Source of the DNA: Paenibacillus chibensis
GTDB lineage: Bacteria > Bacillota > Bacilli > Paenibacillales > Paenibacillaceae
DNA length: 64,000 nt
NCBI RefSeq assembly: GCF_004001045.1
Contig: NZ_BIMK01000035.1
Span: 1 to 64,000 of the forward strand
Reading direction: 5' to 3'
The notes below the pieces were generated by a model. The model saw only the letters and a program-made list of their open reading frames with translations, searched no databases and was not told the DNA's origin. The first letter of the stretch is position 1; every line of letters starts with the position of its first letter. Of this stretch, positions 1 through 7,206 are shown piece by piece. Made by a program: the position numbers and the translations under genes.

Positions 1-46
1 TAATCAGGAGGTTGAGTATTTCCATCACCCGCTCCATAAAAAAGCC

Positions 47-69
47 AAACGCCGAAAGGCGTTTTTTTA
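47..69 (+). terminator. Rho-independent terminator of an upstream gene
   Basis: AAACGCC, a GAAA loop and GGCGTTT are followed directly by a run of T. It probably ends a gene lying to the left of the window. The 46 bases before it are too few to identify that gene or its reading frame. Between this hairpin and the first CDS (70-259) I see only a weak TATACT box at 135-140 without a convincing -35. Confidence 0.8.
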
Positions 70-259
70 TTTTTCCGAAGGCAGTCGGTTGAACAGACCT
101 TTTGTCATATTTTTTTAGTCCCTTGGCACGAAATTATACTGTAGCCCCCCCGATCCACTACGAAATATCATAAACTGCATATAGGGTAAAGAGATGAATA
201 TTGACAGATCTTCGGAAACAGGGGAATATCAGAAGAAAATGGTACCTTGGGAGGCTACG

Positions 260-1456
260 ATGAAGAACAAAGTCAGAGTTGGCATGATTGGTTTGGGTGC
301 CCGCGGTATGGGGCTGTTAAAGGGTATCGTTTTACATATGGAAGATGTAGACGTTGTGGCTGTATGCGACTTGTACCAGGACCGCTGCGATCAGGCGGCG
401 GACCGTGTGGCGGAAACGGGCATGCCAAGGCCGCTTGCCACCCGCGACTATCGTGAAGTCATGGCAATGGGCGGTATCGACGCGGTGGTCATCGGCGCTT
501 CCTGGTCGGATCATACCGAAATCGCGATTGCTGCGATGGAAGCCGGCATCTATGCAGCCTGCGAGGTGGGCGGAGCCTACTCCATCCAAGAGTGCTGGAA
601 GCTGGTTGAAGCCTATGAACGTACCCGTGTGCCCTGCATGATTATGGAGAACTGCTGTTACGGCCGCGATGAAATGATGGTGCTGAATATGGCGAAGCAG
701 GGCATACTGGGCGATATTGTGCATTGTGCAGGCGGTTATCGGCATGATTTGAGAGAAGAGATCGCTTTTGGTAAAGAGAACCGGCATTATCGTCTGAACA
801 ATTACATCCACCGGAACTGTGAGAACTATCCGACACATGAAATTGGACCGATCGCCAAAATTCTGAATATTAACCACGGCAACCGCATGGTGTCACTCGT
901 ATCCATGGCTTCGAAGGCCAAGGGCATGCAGGCGTATATCCGTAACCACAAAAGCGAAGATTCCGAATTGGCGCAAACCGAATTCATGCAGGGCGACATC
1001 GTCACGACCCTCATCACATGCGCGCATGGGGAGACGATCACGATTACGCTGGACACCACGCTGCCGCGTTATTATTCCCGTGGATTCACCGTTCAAGGCA
1101 CCCAGGGGATGTACACGGAGGACAACCATTCCATTTATTTGGACGGCACGCACGATGCGTTTCACATGAACTGGAAAGAGCAATGGGGCAATGTGGAGCA
1201 GTTCAGAGAGCAATATGACCATCCTCTATGGAAAAAATATGTCGAGGAAGGCGTCAAGGGAGGGCATGACGGAATGGATTGGCTAGTATTCTCGGACTTT
1301 TTTGAAAGCGTCAAACAAGGTACCGAAACGCCGCTGGACGTTTATGACATGGCCGCCTGGATGAGCATCTCGGCACTATCGGAGGAGTCGATTGCTCTGG
1401 GAGGGCATCCGGTAGCCATACCGGACTTTACGAACGGTAAGTGGGTCAACCGCTAA
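260..1456 (+). CDS. Gfo/Idh/MocA protein, GH109-type NAD-dependent glycosidase-like
   Basis: The N-terminus carries a Rossmann dinucleotide motif (GLGARG, residues 11-16). The middle and C-terminal parts resemble GH109 proteins: MENCCYGRDEMM near residue 130, NYPTHEIGPIAKILNIN near 190, and GGHDGMDWLV near 330. GH109 enzymes are known to use tightly bound NAD in a redox-assisted cleavage of alpha-N-acetylgalactosaminides; the substrate here is not proven. I start at 260 because GGGAGG at 249-254 is well spaced from this ATG, while an in-frame ATG at 194 has no good ribosome binding site and would add 22 unconserved residues. There is no Tat or Sec signal, so it should be cytoplasmic, unlike many characterised GH109 enzymes. 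It is monocistronic. A plain sugar dehydrogenase is the alternative. Confidence 0.8.
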   Translation: MKNKVRVGMIGLGARGMGLLKGIVLHMEDVDVVAVCDLYQDRCDQAADRVAETGMPRPLATRDYREVMAMGGIDAVVIGASWSDHTEIAIAAMEAGIYAACEVGGAYSIQECWKLVEAYERTRVPCMIMENCCYGRDEMMVLNMAKQGILGDIVHCAGGYRHDLREEIAFGKENRHYRLNNYIHRNCENYPTHEIGPIAKILNINHGNRMVSLVSMASKAKGMQAYIRNHKSEDSELAQTEFMQGDIVTTLITCAHGETITITLDTTLPRYYSRGFTVQGTQGMYTEDNHSIYLDGTHDAFHMNWKEQWGNVEQFREQYDHPLWKKYVEEGVKGGHDGMDWLVFSDFFESVKQGTETPLDVYDMAAWMSISALSEESIALGGHPVAIPDFTNGKWVNR

Positions 1457-1488
1457 TCAGGAAAAGAAAGAACCCATCTTATGGATGC

Positions 1489-1534
1489 AAAGACTGCCAA
1501 GCAAAGGAAAAGCTGAGGCAGTCTTTTTATTTTC
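1489..1534 (+). terminator. Terminator after the GH109-like gene
   Basis: AAAGACTGCC (1489-1498) pairs with GGCAGTCTTT (1517-1526) across an 18-base loop, followed by a T-rich tail. Confidence 0.9.
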
Positions 1535-1575
1535 TATACAAAAGTAAGTAATTGAAAAAAATATATAAGTTTTTG

Positions 1576-1604
1576 TTGACAGTAGGGAAGTCGAGTGATA
1601 ATAT
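1576..1604 (+). promoter_or_regulatory. Sigma-A promoter for the wrbA-like gene
   Basis: TTGACA (1576-1581), a 17-base spacer and TAATAT (1599-1604) make a near-consensus vegetative promoter. Transcription would start near 1611, leaving an AT-rich leader of about 190 bases. A second TATAAT lies at 1672-1677 without a clear -35. The rest of 1535-1801 holds no recognisable gene. Confidence 0.8.
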
Positions 1605-1801
1605 TATCTCATATTAAAGATACATTGTTTAGAAGCAATATTTTTTGGGATTATGTCTTAATTCTGAAATATATAATGTTAAGGAATGTGATTGTAAGGA
1701 TCCGCATCACATCCAGAGCCGCGTATATTTCACAACCATGCATGGCAAAATAGGAAAAACCTATGTTCACCATAAACTCACTCGGTAAAGGGGAATTCAA
1801 G

Positions 1802-2425
1802 ATGTCTAACGTGAAAACAGCAGTCATTTACTACAGCTCCGGCGGTACGAACTATCAATTGGCACAATGGGCGGCAGAAGGCGCCAAACAGGCTGGCTCT
1901 ACAGAAGTAAAAGTGCTGAAGGTGGCTGAAACGGCTCCACAGGCAGCCATCGACTCCAACCCGGCTTGGAAAGCCAATCATGAAGCAACGAAGGATGTTC
2001 CTGAAGCAACGGTGGCTGACCTGGAATGGGCAGATGCGATTATTTTCAGCGTACCGACACGCTTCGGCAACATGCCGGTTCAAATGAAGCAATTCCTTGA
2101 CCTTACCGGCGGCCTCTGGTTCCAAGGCAAGCTGGTCAACAAGGTTGTCAGCGCAATGTCTTCCGCACAAAACCCGCATGGCGGCCAGGAAGCGACCATT
2201 CTTTCGCTGTACACGACGATGCATCACTGGGGTGCGCTTGTGGCTTCTCCAGGGTTTACGGATCAGTCGGTCTTCGCTGCAGGCGGCAACCCTTACGGCA
2301 CATCCGTAACCGTTGGACAGGACGGCAAAATGGTTGAGGACGTGAAGGAAGCGGTGCTTCACCAGGCCAAACGCACGGTAACCGTAGCCGATTGGGTGAA
2401 AAAAGGAATGAACGGGGGCAACTAA
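1802..2425 (+). CDS. wrbA: WrbA-like NAD(P)H:quinone oxidoreductase (flavodoxin fold)
   Basis: This 207-residue protein matches the type IV quinone oxidoreductase (WrbA) size and layout. The flavodoxin phosphate-binding loop SSGGTNYQLA follows the first beta strand, PTRFGNMPVQMKQFLD is the conserved FMN/quinone-site segment, and HWGALVASPGFTD corresponds to the second FMN contact region. The family performs two-electron reduction of quinones and protects against redox stress. I start at 1802, preceded by AAAGGGG; an in-frame ATG at 1763 would add 13 residues without homology and lacks a ribosome binding site. The strong promoter at 1576 and the terminator directly downstream indicate a single-gene transcript. 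Confidence 0.9.
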   Translation: MSNVKTAVIYYSSGGTNYQLAQWAAEGAKQAGSTEVKVLKVAETAPQAAIDSNPAWKANHEATKDVPEATVADLEWADAIIFSVPTRFGNMPVQMKQFLDLTGGLWFQGKLVNKVVSAMSSAQNPHGGQEATILSLYTTMHHWGALVASPGFTDQSVFAAGGNPYGTSVTVGQDGKMVEDVKEAVLHQAKRTVTVADWVKKGMNGGN

Positions 2426-2445
2426 TCGCCATTCGTCGATTTAAG

Positions 2446-2497
2446 AAAAAGGCTGAGCCTGAAAGCATCGCTGCTTTCGTGGGCTCAGCCTTTTTTT
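2446..2497. terminator. Bidirectional terminator
   Basis: AAGGCTGAGCC and GGCTCAGCCTT form a strong stem followed by seven T on the plus strand and a T-rich tail on the minus strand. It can serve both the wrbA-like gene and the convergent glycosidase gene. Bases 2498-2597 hold nothing I recognise. Confidence 0.9.
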
Positions 2498-2597
2498 GAA
2501 GTTATGAGTCATCCTAATGCGGCCGGTCTCATTGACAGTACGTTGACCGACGTTCTCTTTTATCATCGGCCTTGGCATTTCCGTTATTGCCATTCCA

Positions 2598-3737
2598 TCA
2601 CTGGACTTTAATTACGAGGGCGTTGCTGATTTTACGTCCGGGAGTAGTTAGGTATTTGCCGTTATAGTAAAGTCCGCTCGAAGCGCCTCCATCCAGGTTC
2701 ATGGCCTGGTAGGCTCCGGCTTGACGCATAATTTCCGCGAGCTGCGGAATGGTGGCACCGCCTGTCGTCAGCAGGATGAGCTTATGGTCCTTGGTGACTC
2801 CAAGCGCGCTGCGCGCACCGCCGCCGGTCAGAATTTTCGGATCTTTAAATCCTTCCTGCTTCACGTTCAGCGATACTTTGCCGTCCACCAGCAGCCGTGG
2901 TCCCGCCTGCAAACCGCCTGCAATCAGGCCCTGGCCGAATGTGTCTTTGAAATCCGAGCCGGCGATCAAATTGACGATCTGGTTCTCGTCATAGGTGAAA
3001 ATGACGCGCTGATCGCCAGGAGCCGACATTTTGATTTCGCCTTTGCTCAGGATATAACCGTATGGCGCTTTATAGCTATCGGATGTATAGGCATTGAAGA
3101 AGGTGCCGTTAATGGCGACAACCGCCCCGCTGCGTTTGGCGATGCTGCTCAGGTCTTCGACATTTCCGGGCTTGTTCCCTGCGAGTACCACATCCAATTG
3201 CACCTGTGGATGCATGAGGGATACAGTCACCACCTGCGTGCTGAACGATCTGCCGCCCACTTTAAAGGTTTTCTTTTCACTGACAATCGGATTCGGGAGC
3301 GTCTGGCCAGCGGCTTTGGTCACGACAGGAAGCACCGAAGAGGTGTTTGCCGAAGAAATTTTGACCGCATTGCTTGTTTTAAGCCAATCCAGCTGATATC
3401 CGAGCTCTTTGCTTATAATCTGCAGCGGCACATAGACCAAGCCGTTGTCTTTGAAGGGTGCATCCTGAAGGGCGACGGACTGATCGTTCACGTTCGCTGT
3501 TTTTTGTCCCAGAGTCATGTTGATCTGTATGTTGCCATGCGCGATCTTGACCTGTTTAGACGCTTCATCCCACTGCACGGCGTTCCCGTCCAAACCGTTC
3601 AGAAACCGAACGGGCACGAAGGAATGATTGCTTTTGGCATTCATAATAACGATATTTTTGGGTGGCGCGGCCGCAAAGGCTGACGGCATCATCAAGATGA
3701 ATGCCATAAGTAGGATTGCGATAGATTTTTTCATCAT
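2598..3737 (-). CDS. Secreted phosphodiester glycosidase (NAGPA domain) with copper amine oxidase-like N-domain
   Basis: The protein has 379 residues. A signal peptide (MMKKSIAILLMAFILMMPSA, cleavage near AFAA) is followed by a copper-amine-oxidase N-terminal-like stalk domain at about 35-130, the non-catalytic wall-associated module common in Paenibacillus (SFVPVRFLNG, LVYVPLQIISKELGY). The C-terminal half is a NAGPA domain: VVAINGTFF, GGGARSALGVTKD and AMNLDGGASSGLYYNG are its signature blocks. NAGPA-fold enzymes cleave sugar-phosphodiester bonds and in Bacillus act on wall-linked sugars; the substrate here is unknown. The start at 3737 is chosen for its signal peptide and an AAGGGG site about 13 bases upstream; 3734 is equally possible. 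Confidence 0.85.
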   Translation of the reverse strand: MMKKSIAILLMAFILMMPSAFAAAPPKNIVIMNAKSNHSFVPVRFLNGLDGNAVQWDEASKQVKIAHGNIQINMTLGQKTANVNDQSVALQDAPFKDNGLVYVPLQIISKELGYQLDWLKTSNAVKISSANTSSVLPVVTKAAGQTLPNPIVSEKKTFKVGGRSFSTQVVTVSLMHPQVQLDVVLAGNKPGNVEDLSSIAKRSGAVVAINGTFFNAYTSDSYKAPYGYILSKGEIKMSAPGDQRVIFTYDENQIVNLIAGSDFKDTFGQGLIAGGLQAGPRLLVDGKVSLNVKQEGFKDPKILTGGGARSALGVTKDHKLILLTTGGATIPQLAEIMRQAGAYQAMNLDGGASSGLYYNGKYLTTPGRKISNALVIKVQ

Positions 3738-3777
3738 GGTAGCTGAGATTCCCCTTATTGTGTGATTTATTCCTGCT

Positions 3778-3806
3778 ATTGTAATATCGGAAAAATCATC
3801 CAACAA
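3778..3806 (-). promoter_or_regulatory. Promoter of the NAGPA gene
   Basis: Reading leftward, TTGTTG (3806-3801), a 17-base spacer and TACAAT (3783-3778) form a plausible sigma-A promoter about 40 bases upstream of the start codon. Confidence 0.5.
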
Positions 3807-3846
3807 TTGAAGGGGAAATAGGACTTTTCTCTCTGTGCATAAAGAA

Positions 3847-4623
3847 CTACTCGGCTACGCGCACATAAAACCGATCCCCATGACGGTCCACATCCACGGG
3901 CGATTCAAAAAATTCGCTCAGATTGTCGGCGGTCAGGATCTCCTCCGTTTTTCCGCTGCCGACGGCTTCGCCGCGTCTCATCAGAAGCACATGGCTAAAT
4001 ACGGGCAGAATTTCCTCGGTATGGTGGGTGACATAAATCAGCGTAGGCGCATTCGGCTGTCGTACCAGCTCCGCGATGCTTTCCAGCAGCCGTTCTCTTG
4101 AAAATATATCGAGTCCGTTGCATGGCTCATCCAAAATCAAAATGCGGGGATTCGCGATCAAGGCGCGTGCGATCAGGAGCTTCTGCTTTTCGCCCTGCGA
4201 GCAGGTCCGGTATTCACGATCCCAGAGATGGTCGCAGCTTAGCGTCTTCATGAGCTCGCGTGCGCGTGCGTAATCCTCATCGCTCGTTTTGTCATAAAGT
4301 CAGATGGTGGCATGCTTGCCGCTGATGACGATATGCTGCGTCCGGTCGGAGGCATACAGGCGTTCCTGGAAGGAATTGCTGACCCAGCCGATGGATTTGC
4401 GCAGCTCGCGCAGATCCACCTCGCCGAACAGATGTCCGAGGACGCCGACGGAGCCTTCCGTTGGCCATATATAACCGTTGACGATATTCAGCAGCGTCGT
4501 TTTTCCGGATCCGTTCAACCCGAGCAGAGCCCAGTGCTCCCCTTCCCGCACCTGCCAGCTGACATCCTTCATCAGGGTATGCTGCCCGCTTTTCCAAGTG
4601 ATGTGATTGATATCAATGATCAT
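3847..4623 (-). pseudogene. ABC transporter ATP-binding protein (YlmA-like), interrupted by in-frame TGA
   Basis: A 259-codon frame encodes a complete ATPase except for a TGA at codon 108 (4302-4300). Before the stop are Walker A (GLNGSGKTT) and the Q-loop region; after it, in the same frame, are the signature CSQGEKQKLLIARAL, Walker B RILILDEP and the H-loop TLIYVTHH. No base is inserted or deleted. The local context (HATI, stop, LYDKTSDEDYARA) suggests a lost glycine codon, GGA to TGA. Restarting at an internal ATG at 4251 would give 134 residues without Walker A, so no active ATPase is expected without readthrough. Translation would start at 4623, behind GAGAGGG. No permease is adjacent. 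A sequencing error is possible. Confidence 0.85.
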
Positions 4624-4813
4624 GGATGATCCCTCTCTTTCCCCTCCGGTATCGATAAAAGCTTATTCTACCCATGTTAAAACAAATCTTCGGGCTGTCA
4701 ATACCGCCATATGCAAAAATGTGTTTATTAGAGCATGTTACATCAAGTATAGGAGCCATGTCGCCGCAATAGGTGCTCCGCTTGCATCGCATTTTTTGCT
4801 ATAATGTCATCAG

Positions 4814-5629
4814 GTGAAGCATATGGAAATGACGGTTCGCACGGATCGGATGGAGCTGTTCAAGGGCTCGCACCGGTTCGCCAATCAATCCCATAACCAC
4901 GAGCAATTTTATCAGTTCACGATACCCACGCAGGGGATCTGCCATTTCACGATGGAAAACAAGCCATACAGGCTTCATGAGGGTGAAGGTCTGATTCAGC
5001 ATCCGGGAACGGAGCATTACCTGCACCTAGACGATGCCTCCAGTGTCATTATTATCAAATTCAGCAAAGACGCGTTTCCGCAAGAGGATCAGCTTCATGC
5101 GCCGCCCGAGTTTGCGGAACAGATGAGGCTCAATCCGTCAGACCTGTCTCGTAAATTCAAGGACTGGACCACGGAGCTGATGTTCGGCGGGAGCAGGGAG
5201 CTTCTTGCTTCGCAGGAGACGGAAATCCAGGTGCTCGAGTACTTGAAAGGCGCGCTGTCGGGTTCCATGATGCTCGAGGAGGGTCACTATCGCTACGTCA
5301 GGACCCAGGTTCGTGATATTCATCTCGAACAGGTGCTGGCCTATATGCGCGAGTACTACTCGGAGGCTGTTTCGATCGACGATCTGGCTGCCATTGCGGG
5401 ACAAAGCCGGTATCATTTCATGCGGTCCTTCCGCGCATATACCGGCATCACACCCTATCAGCATCTGCTTAGGCTGAGGATCGATGACGCCAGGCTTCGG
5501 CTCCGGAACACGTCTTCATCCATCGCGGAGATCAGCTGCAGCCTGGGTTTTTCAAGCCCAAGCCAATTTCACCGGATTTTCTTGAAGCTGGTGGGCATAA
5601 CGCCAGGAGGATACAGAAGCAGCAGATAA
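4814..5629 (+). CDS. AraC-family transcriptional regulator
   Basis: The protein has about 271 residues. An N-terminal cupin-like sensor (residues 20-100, including QSHNHEQFYQFTIPTQG and a HLDD strand) is followed by a C-terminal double helix-turn-helix (about 172-271). The DNA-binding helices read SIDDLAAIAGQSRYHFMRSF and SIAEISCSLGFSSPSQFHRIF, with the family hallmark GITPGGYR at the end. Start choice is unclear: GTG at 4814 gives the longest frame, with ATG at 4823 and 4829 as alternatives. None has a convincing ribosome binding site, and a TATAAT box sits at 4800-4805, only nine bases before the GTG. Its target is unknown; the thioesterase gene follows on the same strand after 95 bases. 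Confidence 0.85.
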   Translation: MKHMEMTVRTDRMELFKGSHRFANQSHNHEQFYQFTIPTQGICHFTMENKPYRLHEGEGLIQHPGTEHYLHLDDASSVIIIKFSKDAFPQEDQLHAPPEFAEQMRLNPSDLSRKFKDWTTELMFGGSRELLASQETEIQVLEYLKGALSGSMMLEEGHYRYVRTQVRDIHLEQVLAYMREYYSEAVSIDDLAAIAGQSRYHFMRSFRAYTGITPYQHLLRLRIDDARLRLRNTSSSIAEISCSLGFSSPSQFHRIFLKLVGITPGGYRSSR

Positions 5630-5724
5630 AAGGCTTATGCCGCAAAAAGCAAAGACGTGGACTCCACGGCATGTTGCGCTTGGTACAGTAGCGGACGTTA
5701 CCCCAAAAATGAGGAGACTAGACG

Positions 5725-6192
5725 ATGAGAAAAGAAAGCTTCATTCAGCCGGATCCCGAAAGCTGGTTGAACAAATTCCATTTTTCCATTCCGATCAAAG
5801 TGCGTTACTGCGAGACCGACATGCTGGGGCATGTGAACAACGTGAGTTATTTTATGTATTTTGAGCAGGGGCGGATTGAGTACTTCGAGAACCTGGGTCT
5901 TTTCGACTCGATGTTCGGCAGCGAAAAAGTGGCCGTTGTCGCCGACCTGGAGTGCCAGTACCTGGCCCAAATGTACCGCAGCGACAAGGTGAACCTGCAT
6001 GTGCGGGTGGCTTCGATCGGCAGATCCTCATTGGATGTGGAATACGCTGTCGTCGTGGAAGACCGGTTAAAAGCCGCCGGACGCGGAGCCATTGTGCTGA
6101 TTGATACGCCCACGGGCAAAAGCACGCCTATTCCCGAGGAGATCCGCGAAGCCATCGCTGCATTCGAGAAGGATGGCATCAGCGGGGTTTGA
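5725..6192 (+). CDS. Acyl-CoA thioesterase, hotdog fold (YbgC/4HBT type)
   Basis: The 155-residue protein is the size of a single hotdog domain. The motif RYCETDMLGHVNNVSYFMYF (about residues 29-48) is the YbgC-like catalytic segment, in which the Asp of TDMLGHVNN is the catalytic residue. Such enzymes hydrolyse acyl-CoA thioesters in the cytoplasm; chain-length preference cannot be read from sequence. GAGGAG precedes the ATG at normal distance. A terminator follows, so it is likely expressed alone or with the AraC gene upstream. Confidence 0.85.
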   Translation: MRKESFIQPDPESWLNKFHFSIPIKVRYCETDMLGHVNNVSYFMYFEQGRIEYFENLGLFDSMFGSEKVAVVADLECQYLAQMYRSDKVNLHVRVASIGRSSLDVEYAVVVEDRLKAAGRGAIVLIDTPTGKSTPIPEEIREAIAAFEKDGISGV

Positions 6193-6211
6193 GGGATGGT
6201 TACTCGAAGAA

Positions 6212-6240
6212 AAGCACCTGTTTGCGGCAGGTGTTTTTTT
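6212..6240 (+). terminator. Terminator after the thioesterase gene
   Basis: CACCTG (6215-6220), the loop TTTGCGG and CAGGTG (6228-6233) are followed by seven T. Confidence 0.85.
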
Positions 6241-6314
6241 GTGAGAAGATACAAAGGCGAAATCGTCATGCGAGGATGATAGGGAATACTATTTTCACTT
6301 AAGGAGTTTTACAT

Positions 6315-6974
6315 ATGGCAAAATCCAAGTTTTACGTGGTATGGGAAGGGAAAAAGCCGGGAATCTACACCTCTTGGCCGGAGTGTCAGGCGCAGGTGAA
6401 CGGCTATGCGGATGCAAAATATAAATCCTACGAGTCCCGTGCCGAGGCCGAAGCGGCATTCAAAGGCGGCTGGAAGGGCCACTGGGGGCAGGGGAAATCC
6501 TCAGCGTCCTCCAAGGGGGCGGGTGCCGGGAAATATCCGAAAAAAGCTGCCTCTGACGAGGAGGAAGAAATTATTTACGACAGCATTTCGGTTGACGTCG
6601 GCACCCGCGGCAATCCGGGCCCGGTAGAATACAAGGGCGTGGATACCCGGACGGGGGATATTCTGTTCTATGTCGGGCCGGTCGAGAACGGAACGAATAA
6701 TCTCGGTGAATTTATCGCGATCGTGCATGGCTTGGCGTACTTGAAAAAGCTGGGCAGCCAGAAGACGATCTATTCCGACTCCAGGACGGCGCTTGCCTGG
6801 GTCCGGAACAAAAAGCCAGCGACTACGCTCGCCAGAAACGAATCCACCCGTAAAATCTGGGAGCTGACCGACCGCGCGGTGGAGTGGCTGCAGAATAACA
6901 AGTACGACAACAAAATCCTCAAGTGGAACACGGAAAAATGGGGAGAAATTAAGGCGGATTTCGGGCGGAAATAG
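6315..6974 (+). CDS. rnhA: Ribonuclease H1 with N-terminal viroplasmin-like hybrid-binding domain
   Basis: The 219-residue protein has an N-terminal hybrid-binding (viroplasmin/caulimovirus-type) domain at 3-50 (KFYVVWEGKKPGIYTSW), a charged linker at 55-85 and an RNase H domain. The likely catalytic acids are D94 (SVDVG), E132 (LGEF), D155 (YSDSR) and D215 (KADF). Their spacing of 38, 23 and 60 residues equals that of Bacillus halodurans RNase H1 (D71, E109, D132, D192). It should cleave the RNA strand of RNA-DNA hybrids such as R-loops and primers. AAGGAG lies eight bases before the ATG. No operon partner is apparent. Confidence 0.93.
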   Translation: MAKSKFYVVWEGKKPGIYTSWPECQAQVNGYADAKYKSYESRAEAEAAFKGGWKGHWGQGKSSASSKGAGAGKYPKKAASDEEEEIIYDSISVDVGTRGNPGPVEYKGVDTRTGDILFYVGPVENGTNNLGEFIAIVHGLAYLKKLGSQKTIYSDSRTALAWVRNKKPATTLARNESTRKIWELTDRAVEWLQNNKYDNKILKWNTEKWGEIKADFGRK

Positions 6975-7045
6975 ATCAGAAATAAACATGCTATGGACGA
7001 TCCAAGAATAGGAATCTAAATTCACATAAGTGACAAGCAAACGGG

Positions 7046-7136
7046 AAACCGGCGTACCATTAGACTTCATCCTATCGGGATACTTTTTAAGTGTCTGCTC
7101 GATAAGGTGAAGTCTGCAGGGGACGCCGGTTTTTTT
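7046..7136 (+). terminator. Long composite hairpin between convergent genes
   Basis: AAACCGGCGT (7046-7055) pairs with GACGCCGGTTT (7122-7132). Inside it AGACTTCA (7062-7069) pairs with TGAAGTCT (7108-7115), flanking TATCG/CGATA pairs continue the stem, and an apical GATACTT-TTT-AAGTGTC hairpin caps it. A T-run follows. It ends the rnhA transcript, but the roughly 90-base nested structure is far longer than a normal terminator. Confidence 0.75.
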
Positions 7137-7206
7137 AGTTATCAGAAACAATCACATACGAAGCAAGGCCACTTGTGATATCGCAAGTAAAAACATCTAT
7201 ATTCGG

